Assembly: GCA_007844125.1 (NCBI GenBank)
Contig: CM017571.1
Coordinates: forward strand, 1,980,324-2,044,323
Source of the DNA: Sinonovacula constricta
Lineage: Eukaryota; Mollusca; Bivalvia; Cardiida; Solecurtidae
Direction: 5' to 3'
Length of the DNA stretch: 64,000 nt
A model generated the notes under the pieces. It saw only the letters and a program-made list of their open reading frames with translations, did not search any database and had not been told where the DNA came from. Below are positions 11,800-23,994 of the stretch, piece after piece. Positions within the stretch are counted from its first letter, which is position 1. The number at the start of each line of letters is the position of its first letter. The position numbers were made by a program, and so were the translations under genes.

Positions 11800-13825
11800 A
11801 CCATGTCATTTGCGGATATGTTTGAGTATGTATTCATGGCTGTTAATATTAACATAATATTGAGTATTTACTTGGACAGAACTTTACACTTCTATTTGTA
11901 TGTCTTGTTAACCAATTTATATACTGTGAGTCACATACAGGCATACATGTTACATAGTTTTATATGATTACTGGTACATAGAGACAGCACATGTCTGACA
12001 AGCCAGGGGTTCTTGGTCCAGGCCTTGATCTAACACTATTTTATTTTCCTTTTTCCTTCATTTTTTGTATTTAAGTTCCAATTCTTTTGTAGAAGCAAGC
12101 TTATTGGTTAACAATGTTGAGTTACCGCAAAGTGTTTACTTGAAAGACAGTTACTTAAATAGACATGAACAAACAAGGCAGTAAAATGGTGTTTAACCTC
12201 CTTAGCACTGGTAAACTTAGTGTTAATGTTTTACTGTTTAATCTTTCTGACAATCAATATCCATGCATGTATGCATACTTTATAACTTGTTGATAGACTT
12301 AAAAAATCACCAAGACAGAAGGGAATTATGGTGATGCAGAATTTGAACCAACCCTACTACTGTTGCTGCTGCTGCTACTACATGTTACAGTTTCAAGGTT
12401 TCAAGACTATACATTTGGTATATAAATACCTATAATTAGGTATAATGGAACAATACAACCACTTACAGAAATTATGTTTCCTATAAACAGGTATTCTTCG
12501 TAACGTAACAACAGAACATGGATCAACCCTATTCATGATGGGTTACATGGTTGCAGCCATGAGCCACTCGGTGATGAGGAATGCAAAAAACACTGGCGAT
12601 ACCGAATAAAGCCGATCATAAACTGAACTGTTGGCAGGTACCATCCCAGAAAAAGTTCAGGTTAGCCAAAGTTATGTTTAACTTTTTCATTGAACTTGTG
12701 GTATTTTAGCATCTGTTCATTTACATGTTAATGACTTCAAAGGAGCCATCATTTTTAACTATTATAATACTTGTATAAAAAAAGTTTTAACTCGTTTTTA
12801 CAACAGTAAATAATCCTTTTTACCATTTTTAAGGAAGAAAATCTGAATATATTGATTAAAGTTATAAAACTTAAATACTTAAAAATATTCAGGCAAAATA
12901 TTACCAGGGGTTAATATTTCTTGTTAGTATTTAGAAAATGTTTTAGTTTATGGTATGATATATTGATGTCTAAAACCATTTAAGACTAAAAACTTTAAAT
13001 TATTATGATAATAGCATCATTTGCCAGCTAAAATGTACTTAAAATGAAATACTTTTTACAGATTAAATGGAATCAGGAAAAAGAAACTAAGCATATGGGT
13101 GCTGTATCCAGCAATGAGAAGAAACATTACCATTACATTGGAGAGCTGTTGTGAAGTATCCTACAGTCCTGACTGATAGAATAAAATGGAGCTCTATCTA
13201 TGATTGAGATCCTTGATTTAAGGAGTATTTACACTATTTGGCACCAGTATTCCAAGACGCCATAGTTGAGATATTGACCCATAAGATGTCTTAGTTTTGA
13301 GTTTTTGAGAACAGCTGATATTGTTAGAAACACCCATATACATCAGGTCAGTTTAATGACCTCCCCACATTCAGTTTTAGTCTAGAGTAGATCCTGAACC
13401 TAGTTACAGTTGCAAGTCATCTATTTAAATAGTTTAGCTGCAGGAGCACCTTTTTATCAAAGTAGAAAAAGTACCTTTTTTAGCTCACATGAGCCTATGC
13501 CGCAATATGGCTATATAAGTAAACTGAGAAAATCTTTTTGTCAGACACTGCAAGTTTACCTATTTAGTGGTTTTTTACATGGCTCAAAATTATCATTTAT
13601 TAATTTATAAATTAGGTATGGGACCAATTACAGGATTTGTAACTAATGAATGGTTTAGACTAATCAATTAATCTATTTATTTTATTTATTTATTTATTTT
13701 TTGGGGGGTGGGGGGCAAAGAATGTATTTATGTCGTTTGTCCTATTGTAAAAGAGTATAACGGCATCAATGGTGTGTTCATGAGTAGTCAAGGCTGGGAG
13801 GATAGATCTATGTCATCCTTCTTTA
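11800..13825. other. No gene seen
   Basis: AT-rich DNA. Minor features: a TGCTGCTGCTGC run near 12363; a TTTAGCTCACATGAGCC phrase near 13479 that resembles the ends of an abundant lophotrochozoan DNA-transposon family (from memory, unverified); and an ATTT run plus G-rich patch at 13678-13715. No splice-bounded coding frame was found. Confidence 0.35.
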
Positions 13826-13828
13826 CTC

Positions 13829-13850
13829 TATATAAATCCGCCATCTTATA
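13829..13850 (+). promoter_or_regulatory. Possible TATA box plus YY1-like site
   Basis: CTATATAAAT is followed immediately by CCGCCATCTT, which on the minus strand is AAGATGGCGG, the known YY1/Pho recognition motif. A small ATG frame in good context follows at 13915. Inference only: a core promoter pointing right is possible. Confidence 0.25.
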
Positions 13851-13914
13851 TGAGGTAAAAAATGAGGGAATTTTTAAGCCCGCTCTTGCGTAACGTGATT
13901 TCAAGCAAACGACA

Positions 13915-14085
13915 ATGGCTTCGTGTATTGAGTGGGTGTTAACGTTGAAATATGTTTTTTACAGTATTTCAATGTTGTTGTTTAATAATTCGGTGTTAAA
14001 CTATGTATATTCTTATATTAAATTGCTTATACGGAGGCGAAGAATAGGTATGCTATTTCTAAAAATTCAAAGTAAGCGCTCTTAA
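13915..14085 (+). CDS. Small open frame, 56 residues, possible membrane peptide
   Basis: ATG in ACAATGG context opens a 57-codon frame to TAA 14083-14085. The peptide starts MASCIEWVLTLKYVFYSISM, continues through a hydrophobic stretch and ends with a basic cluster (IRRRR) and a short tail. That is a signal-anchor-like layout. It lies 65 bp downstream of a TATA/YY1-like pair and about 30 bp before the 40-bp satellite. Length is below what chance easily excludes, and no family is recognised. Confidence 0.2.
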   Translation: MASCIEWVLTLKYVFYSISMLLFNNSVLNYVYSYIKLLIRRRRIGMLFLKIQSKRS

Positions 14086-14114
14086 TCCTTATTAATAGGC
14101 ACGGCGTGTTACTA

Positions 14115-15280
14115 CCCGGTGAGATTTAACTCTGACTAAACTCTATAAGGCTCTATGTATCTAACCGGTGAGATTTAACTCAGTAATGTTGTATGTACCT
14201 AAAATAGGTGAGTTTTAACTCAACAAGGCTCTATGTACCTAAAACCGGTGAGATTTAACTCAATAATGTTGTATGTACCTATAACCGGTGAGATTTAACT
14301 CAATAAAGCTGTATGTACCTATAACCGATGAGATTTAACTCAATAATGTTGTATGTACCTATAACCGGTGAGATTTAACTCAATAATGTTGTATGTACCT
14401 ATAACCGGTGAGATTTACCTCAATAATGTTGTATGTACCTATAACCGGTGAGATTTAACTCAATGATGTTGTATGTACCTATAACAGGTGCGTTTTAACT
14501 CAACAAGGATGTATAAGCCTATAACCGGTGAGATTTAACTTATCAAGGCTGCATGTAAATATAACCGGTGAGATTTAACTTATCAAGGCTGTATGTACCT
14601 ATAACCGGTGAGATTTAACTCAATAAAGCTGTATGTACCTATAACCGGTGAGATTTAACTCAATAAATATGTATGTACCTATAACCGGTGAGATTTAACT
14701 CAATAATGTTATATGCTCCTATAACAGTTGCGTTTTAACTATACAAGGATGCATGTACCTATAACCGGTGAGATTTAACTTATCAAAGCTGCATGTACCT
14801 ATAACCGGTGAGATTTAACTTATCAAGGCTGCATGTACCTATAACCGGTGAGATTTAACTTATCAAGGCTGCATGTACCTATAACCGGTGAGATTTAACT
14901 TATCAAGGATGCATGTACCTATAACCGGTGAGATTTAACTTATCAAGGCTGCATGTACCTATAACCGGTGAGATTTAACTTATCAAGGCTGTATGTACCT
15001 ATAACCGGTGAGATTTAACTTATCAAGGCTGCATGTACCTATAACCGGTGAGATTTAACTTATCAAGGCTGTATGTACCTATAACCGGTGACATTTAACT
15101 TAAAAAGGTTGTATGTACCTATAACCGGTGAGATTTAACTCAAAAAGTTTGTATGCACCTATAACTAGTGAGATTTAACTTATCAAGGATGTATGTACCT
15201 ATAACCGTTGAGATTTAACTCAACAAGGCTGTATGTACCTATAACCCCTGAGATTTAACTCAATAAGGCTGTATGTACCA
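14115..15280. repeat. 40-bp satellite, about 29 units
   Basis: Units are exactly 40 bp, with consensus pieces ATAACCGGTGAGATTTAACT followed by a variable ten (CAATAATGTT or TATCAAGGCT) and GTATGTACCT. At least two monomer types alternate in blocks: CAATAA-type mainly 14230-14480 and 14600-14700, TATCAAGG-type mainly 14530-14580 and 14760-15080. Each unit carries ACCGGT, a six-base palindrome, and GTACCT. An isolated half unit (TAACCGGTGAGAT) lies at about 15625. First and last units are the most diverged, as expected for unequal exchange. Confidence 0.96.
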
Positions 15281-15740
15281 GTAAAATGAGAACCAAAGTT
15301 GCATTTTAAGCATGTAAATTACTGAAACATTATGTACATAGAACCAATTTATAAAATATATAATTTGTTTATTTCGTTTACTGTAGATAGATCTATAATG
15401 GTGATATATAAAATATTGCCATTCTTTTTCGTTTATCCGGATTTCACTTTATGTCTAAGAAATGCCTATAATTATAACACGCAAGATATGGTTGTTTTAT
15501 TATTTGATATTAATATTTAAAACATATTAACTTATTCAAAATAATATACAAAAATAGTTTGTTCGAATATGATAAGTCCGACGTACGTAAAGAGTTGTCA
15601 ATCAGTGGGACAGGTGAGATCCTGTAACCGGTGAGATATTGTTTCTTCGTTTGTTTGTAGCCGGAATGACTGTAACTCCTATAACTGTACATAAATGTAA
15701 AATATCTACTTACAAAAGATAAGAGGGTAGCACTTTCCTG

Positions 15741-15809
15741 TCATTTTCGACAATTTTCTTTGCTTCCAACGTAATCAAGTACCGGGATTAAATCACAGTC
15801 CTTCGTTAC
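15741..15809 (-). CDS. Candidate terminal exon, 22 codons
   Basis: On the minus strand CTGTTTTCAG (acceptor, AG at 15810-15811) precedes an open frame VTKDCDLIPVLDYVGSKENC then RK and TGA. About 30 nt after that stop is a perfect-looking donor (TTTTGTAAGTAG), so the segment could alternatively be a non-terminal exon with a stop or a UTR exon. Composition is protein-like. Family unknown. Confidence 0.22.
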   Translation of the reverse strand, partial: VTKDCDLIPVLDYVGSKENCRK

Positions 15810-15886
15810 CTGAAAACAGTACAACGTCAAAAGCAAGTGATTCCTGTTGCTACAATACGAGACTATTTGACCCAACGACTATTCAA

Positions 15887-16632
15887 CCCTACCTGTTGAC
15901 AATTCAGCTCCTCGACCATTCGACCCCAGCTGAAAAAGTTAAGGCGACTATTCAACTCCAATAAAGTTATATGGCTGTATGTCGTTTAGAACAGAACTGT
16001 CCTGTTCCGTTGTTTAATTTTTTTCTGTTTTATATGATATATTATTCGACTATGTTATGATATTACTAACTAGATGTCAGGATTGAATGTTTCTTTTTTC
16101 GTTTCTTCCATCTTTATTGATAATATAATATACAACACCCGAATTACTTGAAAAGCAATGACTTTGGCAGCAATATTATATTTGATTTGTGTGACAGAAC
16201 GATCTTTGTATAAAGTCGTATTTATTTAGAACAGAATTATGTAAACCCATGTTAACCCATTCCGCTGTTGTTCCATTTTATCGTATATTTATAATGTTCA
16301 CGTCATCCTAACATTTCATTTAAATAATTGTATTTTCATAATTATTACACACAATTAAAATATTCTTCAAGTTTTTCAAGTAATTTGGGTGTTGTATATT
16401 ATATTATCAATAAAGATGGAAATAACGAAAAAGAATCATTCAGTCCCGATAAATATATTTATTTTTATCATAACATAGTTAAATAGCATATCATATAAAA
16501 CTGGAAAAGAAACAACATTAAACAACAGAACAGGACAGTTTTGTTTTGTTCTAAACAACATACAGCCATATAACTATATTGGGGTCGAATTGTCGAGGGA
16601 TTAAATTGTCGCCTGGAACAGGTAGGACTAAA
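15887..16632. mobile_element. Foldback (inverted-repeat) element, 0.75 kb
   Basis: Left arm about 15887-16155 and right arm about 16373-16632 are inverted copies. Matches include TATATGGCTGTATG / CATACAGCCATATA, AACAGAACTGTCCTGTTC / GAACAGGACAG, TTGATAATATAATATACAAC / GTTGTATATTATATTATCAA, and the outer CTACCTGTT / AACAGGTAG. The left arm has about 30 extra bases near 15930-15960. A 217-bp spacer separates the arms. No coding capacity, so this is a non-autonomous foldback or MITE-like element. Target duplications were not identified. Confidence 0.8.
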
Positions 16633-16854
16633 ATCATGTTGGCAAGCAAATGGAATCAGACTACAGTTATTTGCCCTTGGTTGACCACAACAAGGAAGTG
16701 TTTACATGGTAAAAAGTGCATGTGTTGAAAGTCTGATATAAATAAGTTGATGAATGAAAGAGATGGCAACATGGACATTTTTCAACAGTGGACCTTAATA
16801 AGCTGGTAAATGAAAGCATTGATGAAGACTTTATGTCAATTTGTCTATTTTCAG

Positions 16855-17014
16855 TGATTGTGTACATGGCCAAATTCACGTGGTTCCGGCGGATTACAGC
16901 CGAATGGTGAATTGTTGTACTTTGACTGGAAATTATGGAACCGAAAGCAGCTTGACCCCCATCATGCTGCAGCTAGAATTTCTTCTCTTGGATGATACTA
17001 ATGACAACAAGTGA
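16855..17014 (+). CDS. Candidate terminal exon, 52 codons
   Basis: A strong acceptor (TTTGTCTATTTTCAG, AG at 16853-16854) is followed in phase by an open frame beginning DCVHGQIHVVPADYSRMVNC, then CTLTGNYGTESSLTPIMLQL, then EFLLLDDTNDNK and TGA. G+C is clearly above the surroundings. Another frame in the same stretch is also open for about 30 codons, so the choice is not secure. No upstream exon was identified and no family is recognised. Confidence 0.3.
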
Positions 17015-19089
17015 CTCTGATTTGATTGGAGAGTTACCAACATGACCAGTGTCCACAATGTCTATATAGAACATTAGTAAAAATAACTGTGGTCTGAGGC
17101 CAAATAGACTGGTTCGCATTTCCAGCAAGCAGCAAGCATTTGTAGCCAGCAGCTAGAGTAGCAAAACGAATTTCATGCCAGCAAGCAATAAGTCCAGATT
17201 CGGGATGACATTAATAACGCTTTGATGATCGTGCTTTTTTTAATTTACTAATTGAATGGTTAAAGTATATATATATGTATGTCAAATATAATTTTCCCTT
17301 GTAATTGTTGTTCTCATGTTGACTTAAATACGAAAAAAAAATTGAGACTTAAAATATTTTGTAATATAGTAGTTGAAATAGACGGGTTACTGTATATTAA
17401 CCACCAGAGTTCACCTACATTAAATGATTGTGATGCATTTTCTGCGCATGTTTTGGTATAAAATTTAGCCATAATTCTAAAGCTGAAAAGCTTTTAGATC
17501 TAGCTCTTTCTTATATTTAATCTATTTGCTATCAAAGTTATCAAAAACAGTGATTATCTTATTGCAACACCGATTTTAAGGCCGGTCTCTCCTATATATA
17601 AGGAATGCGACGAAATCGTTTTGTATCTATTAATTGGTAAAAAAGTGATCTTTAGTTTTGTTTTTAAGATTCATACCTCGTCGAAATATAAGAAAGTTTA
17701 CGCAACATTTCATATGCATTTGTTAGAAAAATAAAAGCTTCCAATTTACTTTTTATGCCAACTATTTTATATACATGATCAAATCCTACCTCATTGCTTT
17801 TTATGTGTACCTGGCTGTTCAATAAATCACACAGAAATAATCCTTTTAATTGTATTAATATTCTTTGAAGGATTCCATTTAGCAGTATCCTGACAGTTAA
17901 ACATATTGAGCTCTTTGGCCCCAGTTTGCTCTCTCCACACCGTTACCCTCTCACCACCCAACTAATTTATGACCCTCTTATCAATTAATGAAAGTCCACA
18001 GGGAATCTTGTGATTGAGTTCTGTGATAAGGAACTCTGAGATTAGGAATAGATTTTTTTTTGTATCTTGCAAAGCGGTCGAACGTGTTCGTTATTCAATA
18101 TGCTAGTTATTATTTGGTGATGTATTTGTTTTGCTGCGGTTGCTGCTGCTTCGGCTTTTACTGCTGCTGATGTTTATGCAAGACCAGTCTCTAGAGCATT
18201 TTACATTCTTAAAATCAGCTAGATTCGATACTTAGAATAAACAGCATGTTTTATATTTTATGAATGCGATTCACATTAGAATTGTATACTTAACAATCAA
18301 TATTGTTGGGACATTTTAGTGTCCGTCTATGTAGAATATTCATATTGTTTGCTGGAATATGTTATCAGCACAAAGTACAAAATCATTTATAATTGTCGTC
18401 TTTCGCTTATATTTTAGTTACAAAATCTCTAGTATACAGCTTGATTATAACACTTGTGCTACTGTTGTGTAAAATGAATAAACAAATATGGTATATAGCG
18501 TGAAAGAAGCTACAATTATATTACACACAAGCGGTTGCAGATGCTACGGGCGGATAATCTATTATCTAAAGTTATTCAGAGCAAAACCACATCAATAATC
18601 ACTGTAAGGTTTGTTTAAACTACTAACGTCATCAGCTTATCTGTTTATAGAATATAAAGGCACTACACAATATTTAACAGTAGAAAACTTACAAATATGC
18701 ATTGCATATAACATTGTATATTCGCCTCATGTTATTTGTCTTTTTCAGGTATGTAAACTGCCTATTGTAAAAATGCATCAATAAAAATCCAAACCATTCA
18801 ATTTGTGTTTGTTCTTTTGTTTAGTTCTTTATATAAACTGCAATCATATACATAAATACAATATAAATACATGCAGAAAATCACACAAAAATAACAAATA
18901 CGGGGAAGATTCGATAGGATTCTGTGACTCACAAAGGGAAAGCAAAAACAACAACAACAAAACAAAACAAAAAAAAACACCTTTATATTTAAAAAAAGCC
19001 AGACAGTTTGGCCAAACGAAAAAATGCATCGGCAAAGAAAAACTTGAGAGTGGCAAAACTAATTCACTTGACGGAAACAAATGTTAGAG
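17015..19089. other. No gene seen
   Basis: Begins with short CAGCAAGCAGCAAGCA-type phrases (17120-17190). The rest is AT-rich. Overlapping open frames on both strands at 18800-19087 come from A/T-rich low-complexity sequence (AACAACAACAAAACAAAAC) and are not supported. Confidence 0.35.
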
Positions 19090-22000
19090 ACAGAAAAACC
19101 ATAAAAGCTTCACCTCAGGTGGGCATATTTCGAATAATATAACTACTGTATCTAGAAGATAACATGAGTATATGCGGTCGGAAACAGACGTCGTCGCATA
19201 TTGTTAAATCACAGATAATTTCAAGTATCACTGAAAGTCGCTTAAAATTGAAGGAAATCTGCGCCTCTTACAGGTAATGTGACGCAGAACACTACAATTA
19301 TCTGTAAACAAAACATATTCACCTAATGCATATGCAACAACTAAACCCCAGCTTGCGTTCGACATAAAACAATCTGCGATCAAATAGAGACGTCGAAGAC
19401 AGTAAAAGCGCACAGACCGGCAAGTAATATTATGTACAATATATATCTGACGGAGCGCGGTGCCTCTCACAGGAAATGTGACACCCCAAACGATATATGT
19501 TTGTATACTTATATATATATATTTATAGAAATTTATATCTAAAAGGAAATGGTCACAACAATAGCCTAGCTAGGGAATGACATGAGAAAATTTGCGATCG
19601 AAAACAAACGTCAAATTCATAAAATCAACGAAAACTAATTATTTTTTTTACTGTTTTGGAAATTTCCCATTGCATGTCACAGGGAATGTGAAGCAATTAA
19701 GTGTTTGTCAACAAGATAGATTTACAATTTACGTCAAAGACAGCTAAAATAACGGAAAACTAAGCTAACATGTGAAGATTTGACAAAATTTTGTGGATTA
19801 AAAAAGGAAATGTTACAAAACACACAATACATGTTATCAACACGATATATTGCCGTAATGGAAAAGGGCAACAACATGTTTGGAGATAACATAAGCATAT
19901 GTCCGATCGAATATTTGAATGGTCTTTGTGTCACTCACAAGGAATGTGACGCAATTAACTATGCATGTATGCAAACAACATTAAAATAGCTAATGAAAAA
20001 ACGCAGCAACAATACCCAAGCTAGGGGTTAGCATAGGGTATTAACCTGTCAAAAACAGACGCCAGTCACAGTAAAATAACAGAAAATTAAACTAAAACAG
20101 GATATAATTGGCAGACACTTGTGCCATGTACAAAGAATGTGACTCAAAAACTATCAATATTTGTTAAAATAAAACATAAACTTTATGAAAATATGCAACA
20201 AGGATACCCTAGCTTGGGGAGGACATAACAAAATATGCAATCAAAGCAGACGTCACGGTCAGTAAATTCACAGCCTGGAAGCCGAGTATGTTCAAATTGA
20301 CGGGACTCTTACAGGGAATGTGACGCAATGAACAATACATGTTCATACACAAGACGAATGGAACTAGTAGAAAGATGGAACATAAATAATCTACCAAGGA
20401 GATGACATGAAGAAATACTCGATCGAAGAGTGACGTTATATACAGCTAAAATAACTGAAAACTAAGCTTGCATGTGTAGATTTGATCAAATTCTGTGGAT
20501 TAAAAAAGAGAATGTGACACAAATGTTGTCTAAATGGAAAAAGGTAACATCAACACTCTAGCTTGGGGATTACATGAGTATATCAAAGAAGACGTCAATT
20601 ATAGAAAATATACAGAAGGTTGCCGTAAACGTCTGCTATATTTGAATGGTTCTTGTGTCACTCACGAGGAATGTGACACAACTAACCATATATATTTGCA
20701 AACAAAAATAAAATAGCTAATTGAAAAACGCAACAACAATAATCAAGCTAGGGGTTGGCATACAGTAACAGTCGGTCAGAAACAGACGTCAGTAACAGTA
20801 AACACACAAAAAAGTACAATAAAAACAGTATATAATTGACAAAGCATTGTGCCTTGTACAGGGAATATGACGTAATAAACTAAGTTAACATGTGTAGATG
20901 TGACAGAATTATGTGGGTGAAAAAAAGGGAATGAAGCAATGTGACATAAAACACAATGCATGTTCATCGACATGACATGATGTCGTAACGAAAAAGGGTA
21001 ACAACAACACTCTAGCTTTGGTATGGCATGAGCATACCTCCGATCGAAAAAAGACGTCAATTACAATGAAGATACAGAAGGTTGCCGTTAACGTCTGCTA
21101 TATTTGAATAGTTATTGTGCCACTCAGGAGGAATGTGACACAATTAACTATATATATTTACAAACAAAATTAAAATAGCTAATTAAAAAACGCAGCAATA
21201 ATACCCAAGCTAGGGGTTGGCATACGGTAACAGCCGATCAAAAACAGACGTCAGTAACAGTAAACACACAGAAAAGTACAATAAAAACAGGATATAATTG
21301 ACAGAGCATTGTGCCTTGTGCAGGGACTGTGACGCTATAAACTGTACATATTTGTTGAAAGAAAACCTAGACTTTATGAAAATACGCAACAAGGATACCC
21401 TACCTTGGGGACGACATAACGAAATATGCAATCAAAAAAGACTTCAAAGTCAGTAAATTCACAGCAAATTAGCCTGGAAGCCGAGTATGTTTATATTGTC
21501 GGGACACAGTGCCTCTTACAGGGAATGTGACGTAATGAACAATAAATGTTCATAAACAAGATGAATGGAACGAGTAGAAAAGTGCAAAACAGACGTTAGT
21601 TACAATGAAGATACAGAAAGTTATCTTAAAAGACCGCAATATTTCAATGGTCTTTGTGCCTCTCACGAGGAATGTGACACAATTAACAATATATGTTTGC
21701 AAACAAAATTAAAATAGCTAATTTAAATATCCAGCAACAATATCCAAGCTAGGGTTTGGCATAGGGCAACAGCCGGTCAAAAACAGACGTCAGTAACAGT
21801 AAACACACAGAAAATTACAATTAAACAGTATATAATTGACAGAGCATTGTGCCTTGTACAGGGAATGTGACGTAATAAACTATACATATTTGTTGAAAGG
21901 AAACATAGAGTTTATGAAAATATGCAACAAGGATACCCTAGCTTAGGGACGACATAACGAAAAATGCAAGCAAAAAGACGTCAAAGTCAGTAAATTCACA

Positions 22001-23890
22001 GCAAATTAGCCTGAAAGCCGAGTATGTTCATATTGACGGGACTATGTGCCTCTTTCAGCGAATGTGACGCAATGAACGATATATGTCCATACACAAGACG
22101 AATGGAACTAGTCGATAAATGCAACATAAATATTCTAGCTAAGGGATGACATGAAGAAATACACGATCGAAGAATGACGTCAAAGACAGCTAAAATAACG
22201 GAAAACTTACAAGTTAACATGTGTAGATTTGACAAAATTATGTTGGTTAAAAAAGGGAATGTGACACGATACACAATGCATGTTCATCGACACGACATGG
22301 TGCCGGAACGAAAAAGGGTAACAAAAACAATCTAGCTTGGGGATGACATAAGTATATCTCCGATCGAAAAAAGACGTCAGTTACAATGAAGATACAGAAA
22401 GTTACCGTAAAAGACCGCAATATTTGAATGGTCTTTGTGTCACTCACAAGGAATGTGACGCAATTAACTATATATGTGTGTTAATAGGAAACAAAGATTT
22501 TATGAAAATATGCAACAAGGATAACCTAGCTTGGAGAGGACATAAGGAAATATGCAATAATCGTCAACGTCTGTAAAATCAGAGAAATTTCGCCTTGAAA
22601 CCAGATATGTTATATATTGACTGTCCTCAGTATCACTTACATGGAATGTGGCGCAGTGAACGATATATGTTTATACACTACACGAATTGAACTATGAGAA
22701 AAATGTAACATCAATACTGTAACTAGGGGATGACATGAGGAAATATTCGATCGAACATAGACGTCGTAGATACCTAAGATTATAGGATACTAAACCAAAA
22801 TGTGCATACTTGACAGCATTATGTGAGTTAAAAAGGGAAGGTGACACAATAAACCGTTTAACTTTATAAAAACTACGCCGTAATGGAAAAGGCAAACAAC
22901 ACAACATTCCCCTTATAAAATATGCAACAAGGATATCCTAGTCTGGTGAGAATGTGACTAAATATGCAATCAAAAATTCGTCAAAGTCAGTAAAATCACA
23001 TAAATTAGTCTGGAATCCGGATAAGTTAATACTGACGGTACTCAGTGTCATTTACAGGGAATGTTACGCAATGATCGATGTATGTTTATAGAAGAAAAAT
23101 AAAACATCAATACTGTGGTAGGGGTTGATATGAAGACATGTTCGATCGAAAATATGGACGTAATGGCAGATAAAGGAAAACTGTGTATATTTGAAAGCAT
23201 TCTGTGACTTATAAAAGGAATGTGACACGACAGACAGTATACGTTTATGAAAACATCATGTTGCCGTAATGGAAAGGGGAAACAACACAACTCTATCTTG
23301 GGATGAAATAAGCAAATGTCCGCTCAGAAAAATACGTCAATTACCATTGAGACACAGAAAGCTGCCGTAAAAATCCGATATACTTTAATTGTCTCTGTGT
23401 TATTCGCAAGGAATGTGACGCAATTTACTATATATGTTTGCAATCAACATATAACTAGCTAATGTAAAAAATGCAACAATACAAAAGTTTTGAGTTGGCA
23501 TAAAGTAATATCCGGCTATCAACATACGTCGGCAACAGTAAAATTACACTAAAATATGGTAGTATTGACAGACCCTTGTGCCGCTTAGAAGGAAAGTGAT
23601 AATCTATACATATTGGTTGAGAAGAAACATGGTCCCTATTAAAATCTGCAACAAGTATACCTTAACTTGGGGAAGACATACAGAAGCATGCATCAAAAAG
23701 ACACCAAAGTCAGTAAAATCACAGAAAAGCCCGGTTATACTGAAGAATACAATGGCCACTGCATTTTACTGAAAATTAGTCTGGAAGCCGGGAATATTTA
23801 TATTGGCGGAACTCTGTGTCCCTTACAACAGTAATTCTCAATAGCTTGAGAATGACATGAAGACATATTTGATCGGAGATAGACATCACA
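19090..23890 (+). repeat. ~195-bp satellite, forward-oriented block, about 24 monomers
   Basis: The anchor phrase GGGAATGTGACGCAAT and close variants occurs about every 155-215 bp, for example near 19946, 20318, 20669, 21132, 21327, 21523, 21679, 21863, 22059, 22256, 22450 and 23409. Each monomer continues with a TATATGTTTG-like phrase, GCAACAA...CTAGCTTGGGGA, ATGACAT, CGATCGAAAA, AGACGTCA and a CAGTAAAATCACAG-like phrase. At least four monomer subtypes are recognisable from the bases around the anchor and follow each other in a loosely repeated A-B-C-D order. Every monomer has stops in all frames; short open frames reflect the near-multiple-of-three period. Confidence 0.92.
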
Positions 23891-23994
23891 GACAAATGAT
23901 GAAGGTCGCCAAATTTTACTGAGGTCTTCAGCTGAGAGCTATCTGGAGGGTTTCGATCTTTAATGCCCAGGATTAGCATCTGGAGTCGAGATAC
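23891..23994. other. Orientation-switch junction of the satellite
   Basis: Satellite phrases run forward up to GATCGGAGATAGACATCAC (about 23873-23891) and resume in reverse complement at ACTCGGCATGCAGGC (about 23992). The ~100 bp between shows no satellite match and includes AGGTCTTCAGCTGAGAGCTA. This is the inversion breakpoint. Confidence 0.7.

Noticed and set aside
14115..15280. CRISPR-like regular array
   Set aside because: Units are contiguous 40-bp tandem repeats with no unique spacers, in a eukaryotic context.
18798..19087. Overlapping frames on both strands of 60-94 codons
   Set aside because: They arise from A-rich and T-rich low-complexity DNA and lack splice context.
20776..22447. 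Minus-strand frames of 60-94 codons inside the satellite
   Set aside because: They recur because the monomer length is close to a multiple of three; every monomer has stops and the peptides share no domain.
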